Source of the DNA: Grifola frondosa
Lineage: Eukaryota; Basidiomycota; Agaricomycetes; Polyporales; Grifolaceae
Direction of reading: 5' to 3'
NCBI GenBank assembly: GCA_001683735.1
Contig: LUGG01000013.1
Span: 1-64,000 of the forward strand
Length of the DNA: 64,000 bases
Part shown: piece by piece, positions 1-12,400 of the stretch
Numbering within the stretch: position 1 is the stretch's first letter
How the letters are laid out: each line of letters begins with the position of its first letter
Notes under the pieces: model-generated
Database searches by the model: none
What the model saw: only the letters and a program-made list of their open reading frames with translations
Told to the model about the DNA's origin: nothing
Program-made: the position numbers and the translations under genes

Positions 1-1090
1 GCCGTGGCTCGAGAAGCGCGACTGGCGCGAGCGCACGAGTCGGTGGATTACGTTCGCGATGCTGATCGTAGGCGCGGGCGCCGCGGGGTGCTGTGCTTTT
101 TTGGAAGGACGGGTGTGCTGCAACTCACGGACGCGGACCTGTGCCCGGTCATGAACGAGCAGTTCGACAACCTCGACCTGCAGAACACGTGGACAAGGGA
201 TGTGGAGCTCGGCGGATTTCAGAATAGCGAGTTCGAGTTGACGACGGACTCTAACAATGATTTGTTTGTGCATGACGGCGAGCTGTACATCATGCCGACA
301 CTGACGTCTGATACGCTCGGACGCGCTGCTATCTTTGATGGCGGTTCGTACTCGCTTTCCGGGTGCACCAGTACTAACAAGGTGGCTAGTTTGCGATGTG
401 CTTGTCGCCTCTCAGTGGGGAGATCGATGTGCGTGCTCCTCCTTCCCTTCTTCTCTTATCCGCCTCCATTACTCCCTATGCTCGCCGCAGATCATGGAGG
501 CCCGCGGGAACGGCCTGCATACCCGGCGCAAGGCTCGAACTTCGTGCGCGCGTCGCTGAACTACGGCGTGCTGCAGACGCTGCAGATGCACCTATTCGGG
601 TGGTGGTCGCAGAAGCAGTCGAGCTACGACAAGGCGTTACACATCTACGCGGTGGAGTGGACGCCGGACTGGATGCGCTTCTACATGGACTCACGCCTGC
701 AGGCGAAGATCAACATCAAGATCATGGGCCACGGAGGAAAGAATTTCTTCCAGCGCGGAACTACCCCGCGACGATCGAGGTCGTCGTGAATAATATTTGG
801 CAGCAGCAGAATGACATGACCGCGGCGCCGTTTGACCACGGTGGGTGCTGCGGTTGCGGTTGTGCTGTGCCGAGTGCTGATGCATGTGCTTGCAGCGTTC
901 TACCTGATCTTGGACCTGGCGGTGGGCGGGACGAGCGGGTGGTTCCCGGACAACGTCGGCGGGAAGATGTGGTTCGACGGCTCGTCGAGTGCGATGCCTC
1001 GTGTTCCAACGCCGCCTTCAGGCATCTTCACCGACATCCCGCTCAACACTCACATTCAGTCTGCTGACTTGAGCTCTGCATTCACGCTAG
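1..1090 (+). pseudogene. KRE6/SKN1-like beta-glucan synthesis protein, decayed
   Basis: This is a remnant of the fungal KRE6/SKN1 family: type II membrane proteins with a GH16-like domain needed for beta-1,6-glucan synthesis in the secretory pathway. Seen: a membrane segment (ITFAMLIVGAGAAG) read from base 2, then TDADLCPVMNEQFDNLDLQN, WTRDVELGGF, LYIMPTLTSD, PLSGEID, IMEARGNG, NFVRASLNYG and DLAVGGTSGWFPDN. The GEIDIMEARGN stretch is the GH16-like core and is split by an intron (427-490). A second intron is 841-895. Breaks: a frame change at the T-run near 105-115; loss of roughly 45 codons between CTSTN and PLSGEID; a one-base loss after NFFQRG near 757; the C-terminal end of the family is missing after about 1010. 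The gene may extend left of the window. Family assignment is firm, and loss of function is inferred from four separate lesions. Confidence 0.85.
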
Positions 1091-1969
1091 GCACCCCACT
1101 TTCCACATCTCTAGCCTCGGACCAAGTCCTGGCGTCGGAGGGGTGGCGGTGCCGCATCAAATGCCAGACCCGAAGAGAAGAGCGGGGGATACTCCAGAAG
1201 TGCCCCAAGGAGGGACGTGGCACTGTTTTCCGCAGGTGGTTGAGCGTACGGGCGCGCGATCTCGTTTTCTCTCCCCGTCACATCCACTCCTCGGCCCCGC
1301 GCAACACTATCTATGTGCAGTGCCCTGTATTCCACTTATTATGCATCCATTTTCAACTAAAGTCATACCGAATTCAAAAGTTTTTCACTGCTTGAGTGAA
1401 AATAAGGTTCTCCTGAATCTTCAGTGCAATAAACTTTTCGAGCGAAGTTAAGGTTTTTCCAATGAAATTAAAGTTTTTATAAGATGCCACCTGTTCATTC
1501 GCGCAGACTGGGACGCTGAACGGGCCGTTGAGTGGGCCGTTGAGTGGGCCGTTGCATTTGCAACATTTGCAAATTTCAACTGAAGTTCACAATGCGAGAG
1601 TAACAATAATGCTGCTTCATATTCCAACTACGTGATTGTATGTGCATCAGCCACACTGTTGTCATGTGTGAGCTCCGCAAATTGAAACAATAGTTTGAGT
1701 ACGTTGTTTCGTCACATTCAAAACAATAGAAGGAATTTATCCTATATGTCATAGTGTGAACCCAAATTTCGTATATGTGTTCTACTTTGAAGCAAATGGG
1801 AATAAAACTTTCATATTCAATAAATGATAACAGCAAGAACTCATGATATGCGTATAAGATATGCACCTGTCGGCATATCCCAAAGTATATTGTGAATATG
1901 CTATTGCATTTGATAGGACTAAATATAGTAGCTGAGATGTCACAATATGGAGCTACATTTAACTGACAT
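1091..1969. other. AT-rich intergenic stretch
   Basis: No coding region was recognised. It holds a short tandem repeat near 1516-1556 (three GGGCCGTTGAGT-like units), then AT-rich sequence without an open frame of convincing composition. Confidence 0.5.
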
Positions 1970-2099
1970 TTGCAGCGACGCCAAATGGGCTCCCGTCTCT
2001 AGTGAAGTCAACGGTAGACGCGTATGGCCACGTGGACCGCGTTAGATCGATCGCAGCCACAAAGATCGCCATCTCCGACTCACTGCCAGAGACTTGCAG

Positions 2100-2650
2100 A
2101 GATTGTCCTGGTCATGCGTACTTGCTACTTCTCGTATGATGTTCTTCGCTGTCCACCTTTCTGTAAGCTCGGTTTCCGGACTGGACGGCGGAGAGAATGC
2201 GCGCTCGGGAGGATTGCATGCCTGGCTCTGCATGACCTGGGGCGATGGTGACGACGACAAGGTGGCGGTCAGCCGGAGGAGCGAATATGGAGTGAGGATG
2301 CTTATCCTTCCAGACGTGAAAGTTGTCTGAGTGCGAATGGAAGCGGTGAGCGGGGGTGTTACGCGGCGACAAGCGCACTGCCACTAACTCGACGCTGGAC
2401 AGCGCTGGGCGTGGCTAATAGCAGCGACGACAGGGGAAGATCGACCTCTCCTCCGCACCTGTTCAGTCCCTTTCAACAGTTCGTGCAGACCCGTGCGCCG
2501 TGCACCGTTGCTTGCCCGAGGAGCCGTGGCAGCCGATAGATGTTGCGGATGACAGACTCCATGCTGGCGACGAACATTGGCCGGAAATCTCCTGAGTGGG
2601 CCAAGCTGGAGCCAATGTGAACGTCGCCCTCGCCGTGACTCTCAATCTCT
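2100..2650 (-). pseudogene. Zn2Cys6 regulator remnant, copy A
   Basis: The minus strand keeps pieces of the regulator seen intact at 63272-64000. There is a Ser/Ala-rich lead-in near 2640-2480, a shadow of the first zinc-cluster exon, and a shadow of the MQSSLDRILSAVQSQN coiled-coil exon near 2190-2230. The cysteine pattern is gone: where the intact copy reads ACTNC the sequence here gives SARTVERD and a stop. A substantial part of the cluster exon is deleted. This is a dead copy. Confidence 0.6.
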
Positions 2651-4617
2651 AATGACCCGCCGGACTAGGTGCCGTCTTCCCGACACTGGCCTTTCTGCTT
2701 AAGTGCGCAAGCTCCTCCCATTTCTTCTGCGGACATCATCTTCCGCCGGGTTCCCTTCCCCCTCCCGTCCTGCCATCTCACTGCTTCCTCCTTGCTTATC
2801 GCTCTCGATGTCCTACATAACCCTTCGTTGTCCACTTTGCTCTCTGGTTCTTGTGGCGTTGGAGTTTATGCTGGATCCGTACGTCACTCCTCTCCTGCAC
2901 AAGCCTGCTGATGTATTGCATGTAGCATACCAGATAATACTAGATGCAACTAAAATGCACGCTGTGCACAAGCAGAGGACATATATATACTACTGCGCCG
3001 CTTTCGAGCTCCCTTCGGCTTTGCTTGGCTTTGCACTCTTCCCGTCCTAGGTGGTCCCCCGCGCGTCCTCTCAACATCTGCCAGCTTGCATTCACAAATC
3101 CACATCCGACCAATGTCTGTGTTATCGCACCCTATGCTCTCACCAACTTCATCTCATATTCCACCTGATCACACTCATCTACTCCGGTCGTCACAATATA
3201 TTTAGCCGACCGTGTTGCGTGCGTGCGCACTCTCGAAGCCACGGGATCTACCCCGACTTGTAGCCGACGGGGAACTGGTGAATATCTCACTGTCGCTATA
3301 TATTTAGCACCGAAGTGCCTTTGCTAGCATACTCATATTGTGCGATGTGAGTGACGGGCTTCGAGCGATGAACGATGACTGCATCCTGACCAATTCTGCA
3401 GCACTTGCTAAACTCTAGGCCCGGACTGCCTCAGTCGTACACAGACGTCCCTCACGTAATCGCTGTTCCAAGCCGAATGATAAAAGCTACTTATAAACAT
3501 CCGAAGGTCCGTGTCAAGCGTTCGCGGCAAGCTCAAATCGTTCTATTCTCTTCCCTGCACTGCCTTAGGACTTCTCAGAGATCTCGGCCAGCGTGAATGA
3601 TTCCTCCGAGGAGGTACCTGTGCCTTGAAATCTTACGGTCAGATGGAACTGCATTTGTATGGGACGACGCATGCGCTCTACATCTTCCGCGCGTTCCTTC
3701 GAGCGACTGTCACGGTCCCTGCTGTTCACGCTCACTTCCAGCAGCCGGCAAAATGATGACGCACGATCTCAGGCAACTGTATTATGCAGGTGCGCATTTT
3801 CGGTGGCTTGAAGTCCGGTTTCTGCAGTTCTACGACGTTCGGTACAGCAATGATGCAGATTTGAACTTTGCTGTTCTTCGTTGGTGTATACATCGTTGCG
3901 TGATGGCGGAGTATCGTTGCACTCCACCGTGGATGGATCACATCGTTTGAAGCATGATTCCGTGTTGGCCAATGTGCCACCTCGACCGCGGTCGTCACTG
4001 GCTCTATTCCTATCTCATCTGGCAAGTAACTTACTGTGATTGATACACAACCTGTGCTTCGATTCCTTCTGATGTTCTCGTTCGACCATTGGTTGTCCAT
4101 TTACAACTGTCGTTTGTGCACCTTGAGTCCAGGCTATTGTATCATGTTCGGAGAAGATGTCATGGCCAATCAGGCTGTTCTCTGCGTTGTTAACCTTACT
4201 GATGTCTAGTGTGGTCCGTGGATACGTGTTGCAATATTTTCAGAAGCGATATGTCATCGCAGTCGCCTTATCTCGGCTACTCGCGGCGAACGTTCAAATG
4301 TTCCTTCGCGTTGTCGGGGACTCAGCCATGATACGCTGGCATGTTAAGTGAGCATTATCACCAGTGCTTGAATGCGGTGCTGAGTTAAGCTCTGTGCATT
4401 GTTACGCCCTCTTTGAGGGGGCTATTCATGTAATTTCATTGCATTTTTTAATGAAACTGTGCCTCCAAAAATGTCGCAGCAAAGATACGGTCAATCAGAT
4501 CGTGACAGCGACGAGATGTAAGTGCAGTGATGTTGTCCTCGAGGGTGGATATAAGAGTTGGATCTCTCCATCTCTCCCCAAACATTCAATCCCAAGTCTT
4601 TCGAACTACCTCATATC

Positions 4618-5290
4618 ATGTCATCCACTATCACCGCCAGGAGGACCAGCAGCTGTGAGTAATGCTCACCGAAATATTCCCTCATCTAATATATCCTATC
4701 ACACAGCTTCATCACAACATATTGTGGTGTATCGGTGACCGGTCAGTGGTTCACGTACGACCTCAAGCCATTTTCTCATTCCCATTCGTCGCAGCTCTCC
4801 TGGTCTATGAGTACCTAATCACGTTTGATCGTGAATATCAACTCGTCTGGAAGCGTCCCTTTTCAGCGGCCACCATAGTGTTCTTGCTAGCAAGATACCC
4901 TCTTCTTCTAGAGTATATTCTCACCCTTACAACAATATACCCACTATCAACAAGGGTGCAGTTCTTATCCAATTGCTGTAGACTGTCTTAGCTCACTCAA
5001 AATGTCCAGAGCTGTTCCGTGTTGATTTGGTTGCCGACAGCTTTGCAGCTGCTCTTCCTTTTGCTTGTGGCCGGTGAGTCCCCATTGGTCATATGATATT
5101 CTCACTTCTGACTCTCCATTTGTATTCTGTGAAGCATTCTCGGCTCTCCGAGTATATGCGCTGTCTGGTCGTCGATGGAAAATTGCTTCGTTGGTATTCA
5201 CCTTGTCACTCGTCCCCGTCGGCATTGCACTGGTGAGCCCTGCCCTCTGCATTGAGCTTGGCATGTAATTGAAGTGTGACACCTGCTTCT
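4618..5290 (+). pseudogene. DUF6533-type membrane protein, copy A, truncated
   Basis: DUF6533 marks fungal multi-pass membrane proteins of unknown role. Seen: an ATG at 4618, then an intron, then the family core ALLVYEYLITFDREYQLVW and FSAATIVFLLARYP (about 4795-4910), a hydrophobic exon (LQLLFLLLVA, about 5045-5070), another intron, and FSALRVYALSGRRW (about 5137-5180) leading into VPVGIALVSP. The first exon reads off frame compared with copies B and C because one base is missing in the GAGGAGGAC-like stretch. The last third, present in copy B as TLILRDG and MLNLREVDAS, is absent. Copies B and C are on the other strand. Confidence 0.75.
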
Positions 5291-5619
5291 AGCTTGACGA
5301 TGTACGGCAAGTGGTGATTGTAGCTCCACCTCCCATCAATTGCACAAATCTAAATTTGTTCTCACCATACCAGCACTGTGCATCGACGACTCTTTCGACT
5401 AGTGCATACACCGTATTTCATGAGAGTATTTGAACGAGACGCTGACATATGCGATATAGTTCTGGTACTCCTACGAATCCTATTACGATGGGCCTAGCCA
5501 GTACCGTAGAGCTCATGCATGATAACAACGTCTGATCGCAATGTACCCCATCCGGGGTTCGCAGGGAGATAAGTGACACGACAGTAACATGCATGCATGT
5601 CCTCATGGAAACGACAGAT

Positions 5620-6850
5620 GCATTCAAGAGGCGGCCTGGACGTTCGACGCGACTCTCGCCATCGCAGCCAAAATCCGTAGCGGGACAGGCCCTCTCATCC
5701 TGGCGTTCTACAGCTGCCTTGAAGAGGCGCAGGGCATCGCGCGCTCGTCGCTCTTCGGGCTCGTCGTCCGTAAGGAGGCAGGCCAAGGTGCGCTTTTGTG
5801 TATATATGCGTCCCATTTGACATGAGGCTAATGGGAGTTTGCGCATGGGGTCTAGGAATGCTGCTGCTTGCGGCGTGGAGCACGAATGAATGGCTCCCGA
5901 GTGGACATGCGATGCGCATGGCGCTGGATTTGGACCTGCACCGTGCGCTGGAGAAGCTAGCAGACGACGGCGGAAAGAAACGGAGTGAAGAAAGATATCT
6001 CGACGGGTATCGGACTCTCCCTCTCACTCCAAAGTTACGTCCCTGACACTATTCAATATCGCAGTTGTTCGTGTGGCCCTTACTATGCCTACATTGATTT
6101 GACCACCAGTACGTGGCTGTTTCAATTACACCGTGCACAGTCTGACTTTGGCAGCCTGGGTCCCGGTCGTCCCATCGTCCTTCGTGATGAGAGCTCGATC
6201 AGACACTGCTGTATCCTCCTTTCACACCCCATGGCATCCCCGACGGACGTGCGCCTCGTCTCGCAGATTGAGCTGATCGCGCAAAAGAGTACGTGCGACC
6301 ATCACCATGACTCCATCCTCTTCTGCTCACGTGCTGGTGTAGCGCAAATTTATGAGACGCTCTGCCCGCTGAATGGTTAAGTAAATCATAATACGCTCGC
6401 TTTCAACCGGCGTGCCAACGTCGCGCTCGACAAGTGGTTCGTCGACTGCGACAAGCTCCGTCGTACACGTCTCTTTTCTCGTCACCGGTCCCCATGCACT
6501 ACGCGAAGCTGTGGCTCGTCTGCGTCGCGCTGCGCGCCGTGTCGTGTAACAAAATGCTATTCGAGCAGCGCGAGCTCTCGCATTCGTGCCCTCGACGCAT
6601 CTGGGCACGCTAGTGGTGTCTTATGTCCTGGCCGTGCGCTTCCTGCTTATGCCCGCGCTCAACCTCCTCTGTGTAGGTGAGCGCTGGACGCTGGCTGTAC
6701 GGCAATGACCGCCTCGCCTGGTGCGTATTTGTCTCTGTTCCTTTTGCACACCGATACTGATGCGCTCGGGTAAGGTCGTATTCATTCCCGCGGGCGATTC
6801 TGTGTTCCTTCTAGTCAACGTCGCAGAGCTCATCGACTAGACCAGGGACC
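5620..6850 (+). pseudogene. C-terminal half of a fungal-specific transcription factor, broken
   Basis: This matches the 'fungal_trans' middle-homology region found in Zn2Cys6 regulators. Recognisable pieces in order are AWTFDATLAIAAKIRSG (5640), SCLEEAQGIARSSLFG (5712), MLLLAAWSTNEW (5860), MRMALDLDLHRALEKLADDG (5913), LRDESSIRHC (6183), HPMASPTDVRLVSQIELIA (6224), IYETLCPLNG (6348) and ANVALDKWFVDCDKLRR (6410). An intron-like segment separates 5788 and 5858. The pieces lie in different frames and parts of the helical domain between 6020 and 6160 are scrambled. It sits next to the copy A DUF6533 remnant while the DNA-binding half remnant lies on the opposite strand at 2100-2650, so the regulator gene has been split and inverted. 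Confidence 0.75.
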
Positions 6851-8429
6851 GATCGCGGGGTACATTATCATCGCTGTACGTATCTTCTCGGCTGCATCTA
6901 CGAAGGGCGTTTGTATTGACGATGGATCATACATGATCTCCCCTCTGATGGCTATGATATGCTCTCTCGGCCTTCAGGTCGTCGAGAACATGGAGGGTCG
7001 CGTGTCAGGTTTACAATCTCTTAAACGTCGTTGTATGGTGGCCGTTTTCAGTTCACTCAGAATGTCTATATGGGCGGTGACAGACGTTTCACGTGCGCGC
7101 GGGTCCTAATCCACACGCTTGAAGTGGGCTCGATATATCCGGGGGTCTCAAACGCATTGTAAGGATGTCAACGGTTAATATAAGTGGTCTGTGCATACCG
7201 TGAAACGAAACAACTAGTCGACACTCACTTCTGTTGAATACAGTGATCATGGGACTGGTGGATGGAGAAGGTGCCCGCGCTTAGTTTGTTGAACATCGAG
7301 GACAATATATTCTCACTGATCAGATAATTCCATAGCGCTTTTACTATATTGCTTGTTCACTGATGGGCCTAATGGGGGCCGAAGTACGGCGTGCAAGTAT
7401 ATTTCTGACCGATGCACCTAGTATTGTAGCATCACGTCTGACATACACACTTAAGATGCGCATACGATTTGCTCGCTGGTGCGCAAACGTAACCTCCCGG
7501 TGTATTTGAAGAATAAGCTGCTGATCAGGGCTGTTAGATTTCAAACAGGCCAAGCAGCGTCCGATCGCGAATGCCGGTCGGAGGAAGCTGCCTAACTTCT
7601 GTATTGCCGGTGCGTGGCAGTCTCAGTGCATAGTCGGTTGCTGGTCGATATTACAAGTGGTGCTTCATGCCTTCCTACGCTGAGATCGAGCAGACGCTAC
7701 CTGTCGCTCGTGCAGTTGGCTACGATCATGCCATACAAAGTTGCCCCAGTGATTCGGAAAACCCTCCACATCGGTTTACGAGACTGGGCAGTGGACCGTC
7801 CACATGCGCACTATCCACTACGCAACGAGGAAGTTAGGACGAGGCGTTATATTGACGTATCATAACTGCGTGTGCAAGCGGCGTGTACGGCTCGGACTTT
7901 GCATGAAATTGCGAGCCAGGATCGGATCAGAAACGGGGGAGATGGGGTCACAGAAGAGGGCAAGGATAGCATACCTTGCTTTCCCTACGTCTCAGATTGA
8001 GTCTTGTAGTTATGGAGCCATGAGCGAAGCTGAGCAGTACGCTGTAGAGCTCGTATGGTTCGATCGCAGTGTACCTCGTATACGCAGTATACAGATGGTT
8101 TCTTTTTGCTCGTGCTAAAGCATGTACGCTCGGTACCGACAATTCTGGTGCGCATCAGTGTTGGACATACCATGTCCTGAATACGAGCGTTCATCTTCTT
8201 CCATTCAGAATGCGCCATGATGAACACCCACCAGTGGCCGCCCAGCAAGCCATTGATACCAATGCACCTACGTATTAGATACAGCTTCCGTATAGTGACT
8301 GGGCAGTGCCTTCAACATCAGAATTATCATTTGCACAGTATATTTGATTATAAACCATTAAATTGTGTATATTTTAAAAAATGTATGTAATTCTGATATA
8401 TCAAAAGATAAAGCTAGATAATCATGAAT
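6851..8429. other. Stretch with no supported gene
   Basis: No recognisable protein family, RNA gene or repeat boundary was found. Frames are short and broken on both strands. Confidence 0.4.
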
Positions 8430-9060
8430 AGTGTTTGAGAATGACATAAAGTGAGAAATGATTGTGGTACTGGGGAAGAACAGAAAGAATTATAGTGTTT
8501 GGGAAGAGCATCAAGTATGATGTTGTTTGGGAATGACATAAAGTGAGAAATGATTATGGTACTGGGGAAGAACAGAAATAATTATGGTGCTTGGGAAGAG
8601 CATCAAGTATGATGTTGTTTGGGAATGACATAAAGTGAAAAATGATTATGGTACTGAGGAAGACAGAAATAATTATGGTGCTTGGGAATGATGTAAAGTG
8701 AAAAATGATTATGGTACTGGGGAAGAACAGAAATAATTATGGTGCTTGGGAAGAGCATCAAGTATGATGTTGTTTGGGAATGATAGAAAGTGAAAAATGA
8801 TTATGATACTGGGGAAGAACAGAAATAATTATGGTGCTTGGGAAGAGCATCAAGTATGATGTTGTTTGGGAATGATAGAAAGTGAAAAATGATTATGATA
8901 CTGGGGAAGAACAGAAATAATTATGGTGCTTGGGAATGATGTAAAGTGAAAAATGATTATGGTACTAGGGAAGAACAGAAATAATTATAGTGCTTGGGAA
9001 GAGCACCAAGTATGATGTTGTTTGGGAATGACATAAAGTGAAACAAGAATTATAGTGTTT
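8430..9060 (+). repeat. AT-rich minisatellite, unit about 92 bp
   Basis: Six to seven imperfect head-to-tail copies of a unit built from a block like tgtttgggaatgacataaag followed by aaatgattatggtactgggg and agaacagaaataattatggt. The first full units begin near 8433 and 8524. Later units are shortened variants that skip the 'aagagcatcaagtatgatgt' part. No coding frame crosses it. Confidence 0.85.
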
Positions 9061-9422
9061 TGATAGAAGTAACAGAATGAGTATGATGACTCACAAATAA
9101 CAAGATGAAAGTTATGGGGCACAGGTAACATACATGAGTATATTTGATGATATATACAAGGCTGGTAGATGGTCAGCAAATGAGACACAAGTTGTAATTA
9201 TACATAAAACTTGGAGTGTTTATGGAAGAAATATCTGACTTTCGTTTATCATAAGTTGATACAAGAATTACTTATATGGAAAATAGACAGAAAGCTTGAT
9301 ATAACTTACGGAAGGAGGATCAATCTGAACTTGATGGCAAACCAATAGTACAATTGTGCAATATCATACGAATAGGCAATAAATACAGTACAAGAAATTA
9401 ATGCCATCAGATATGCAAATAA

Positions 9423-12400
9423 CTACAAGCCAGTATATTCCTCATTCTCATCCACCTCCATATCCTCTGAATTATCTGACATCACATCCTCCCAACCTTC
9501 TCCCTCACGATCATCCATCTCTAATTCCGGATCATCAGAAAGATAAGCCTCTTCATCTTCTGGTAACAAAGGTAAAGAATTGTCATCTGTTTCCAGAGCA
9601 TCGTTGACAAGTTCAGGAACTACGATGTTGTGTATGGCATTGTGATTGCATTGACCGGATTGATAGGCATACACGTGCCCAATCCCAAAGCCCCAATGAT
9701 GGCGCATTAGGAGATCTCGGTCTGCAAAACTACTTTGTATCTTAGTTCTGAGCTGGGAGAGGTTCAATCACAACTTACTTGTTCACAAAATATCGACGCC
9801 AGTCATGGCAGTCCTTGGCGCAGCGAGACAATCCCACTTCATCAGGGTAGCACCGTCCATCTGAGAAAGCTGGAATAATGTGACAGGCACGGAGGACATC
9901 ATGGGGATCGATGAAGCCGAAAGCATGCCCCCTGTAATAGGTGTGAAACGAAGCGATGGAAGTGTCGAGGTTGTCGAGAGGGAGTGCTGTGCCTCCAAGA
10001 CATCATACCACCGGACCCACAGAAAATCCAGGCGGCAAGGGCGGTAGTTGCGCACACCGGGTCCCACATAGATGACATGGGCATGATACACTCCGAGGAC
10101 GCGTGCGTACATGAAGTGATGGGGGGAATTGGGTGCTAGAAGCATGATGTTACACTTGGATGTCCCGGGATTGACAATGTCGAAGTCACGTTGAATGTCG
10201 TATGTCGTAAAGTTAAATCGGATTAACTTATGGTGGAAGATGCGATCGTCTTTGAGAAGCACAGATGTAAATTGGTCGGGATCGGCATTGAGGCCATGAT
10301 GTTTTTGTATACGAGGGAGGAGGTGCGCTTGCAATTTGACATAGAAGTCCTGCAGAAATGATAAAGGACCAGATTTGTAAAAAAACAAATGTAACATATG
10401 ATTCACTACTCACCGTAATTGCAGGGTCTCCCATATTCCTTTGAAGGAAAGATGGGACATGCACAGGATCGTTTTCCGACTTAGCCATGTTGTATTGAGT
10501 GCGAGGATCATCCGGAGTTGGTTCTGCATGGGCGGGTTTGGCTTTTAACCGTTGGCGAATGGTTCGAATGATGCGCTGTCGCCGTTCAATCTTTGCAAGC
10601 TGTTCAGGAATACACTTCCCGCTTGTGCGAAGGAACCGAGCCTTTGAGACCCGGTGCTCGGATTCGCTCTGAGAATTGTGTCAGTGTAGAATTGCATTCA
10701 AAATCAGGACGTACTGCTTGAGTAGAGTAAGAATCCGTTGTACCGAACTGCTGAATGGTGGACATGTAGTCGCCTAACGAGTGGACCTTATAGGTGTTGA
10801 GGTTGAGAGTCTTGGTTCGGCGTGCATTTTCAGCAGAAGTTGGGCTTGTGTTTGAGGTCTTTTGGCGACGATTTCTAGCATCTCGTTCGCGTTCGAGCTC
10901 TCGAGTGTGAAACACAGCACATGTCTTGTCCCGAAAATGTCTGAGTTGATGGCCAAGAGTAACCGTAGAACTCTTGAGGAGGTCCAGGGTGGGATCAGTG
11001 TGGATACGAAGCTTGGCTAGACCATGCCAGTACGCAAGATGGAATAACAATTGTAGTACTGCACTATTGTGTGGCTCTGAGAAGTCCCCGAATACCGGAA
11101 TGGCACACTGAGGTGGCTGTCAATATTAAAAAAGTCATAACAGAATGACTTGCCTGTAGCATGTCCTCTAATCCCTCGCTGCCATTTTTCGCAGCTCCGA
11201 TCGATTAGACGTTGTCCTTCTAATGGTGTCGTGCCGAAAACGGGAATTTGTCGAAATCTAGAATCATGTTAGAACATAAAATTCATGAGGAATACAGCTT
11301 ACCGATGATCAAGTTCATGCTTCAAGGACTCATCCACGCAGTCTAAAATCCGGAGCAGATGGATGAAAACTGCTTTCCAGACCCCAAGTTCAAACTCGTG
11401 CATTAAATCTACAACAAGAATGTCAAATCTATTAAAGCCTAACGGTGCAAGTGACCTTGAAAAAGCATTCTGCGCAAAGTAATCAATAGCTCCTCGCAAT
11501 GGTAGATATTGCATGGACATACCTCCGTAGGAACAAGTGATTCTTTTGCCAACAGTCTCTCCACGGCCGCACTATTAACAGCATAGTTCATGTTGTATAT
11601 AATTGATCGTGCGCTCGCGACCTGGTTCCGATGGTTGACGTCGTCCACTCGAGAGAGAGTTGTGCGTTGAGCGAGATCTCGAGCCATCCCAAGATTATGA
11701 ACCCGATCCAAAGGGATCAAACACCTAGGGCAAGGGCAACGACCCAGGTTTCGTATACTAGCAATGATGATCCTGACGTTGGAATATGTCAGACAATTTT
11801 TCATGACAGAATTAGCCACTCACTTTTCAGGATAATCTGCAGAATAGGTAAATATCCGAGGATAAAATCTTCGGCGGACACCATCGCAGCAGTCAATGAC
11901 TATTCCATGCCGGTAGGCCTCGAGGAATTCGTCATCAAGGAGAATGCTCCACTGTGCATGGAGCATTTCCCTGTGACAGTGAGTGAGGAAGGGTTGGTTT
12001 GGGCCTTTCCCACCTGTATACATCTTCGCGAAGTCCTTGAAGGATGCTGGGAGCTAGAAAGAGAATTAGGTTATTCAATTGTAAGAATGCAAACACGCAC
12101 CGTTTCAAAGTAAGCTACATGTTCGTATGCTTCGCAGGAGGGCTTGCTTCGTCTATACTTAGACTCATTTCCGAATGCCAAGTAGAGCGGCCAAAGCTTT
12201 GAATTGCCACACTCTGTTAAGTGAGTGCCATCCGACGCAAACATGAGCCCGACGATGACCTTGGGAAGATCACAATCCGGCTCTCCTGGTGCATCTTGAA
12301 GATCCCGGTGAGCATCGATGAAGGCCTGCGAAGAGTAAAGTTCGCCATGAACTCTTATGGGGTCCGATGCCTCTCCTGGTTGCCAAAGGACCTCGTACGG

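Larger units (their letters stand above)
1970..5600 (+). repeat. Copy A of a Zn2Cys6/DUF6533 duplicated block
   Basis: This block is a diverged copy of two others at 53160-58000 and 59490-63960, which lie in the opposite orientation. Clear matches include the sequence around 2020-2150 with the complement of 57830-57980, the 3600-3960 stretch with the complements of 55820-56370 and 61880-62190, and 4618-5280 with the two minus-strand DUF6533 genes. The tail near 5381-5600 instead matches 58600-58820 in the same orientation, so the copies have been rearranged relative to each other. The stretch 2690-4600 holds no gene I can support. It corresponds to the region between the divergent regulator and DUF6533 genes in the other copies and contains TATA-like patches near 2980 and 3200. 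Confidence 0.8.

Noticed and set aside
8430..9060. CRISPR-like spacing of repeats
   Set aside because: Units are imperfect 92-bp tandem copies without unique spacers, and the genome is eukaryotic.
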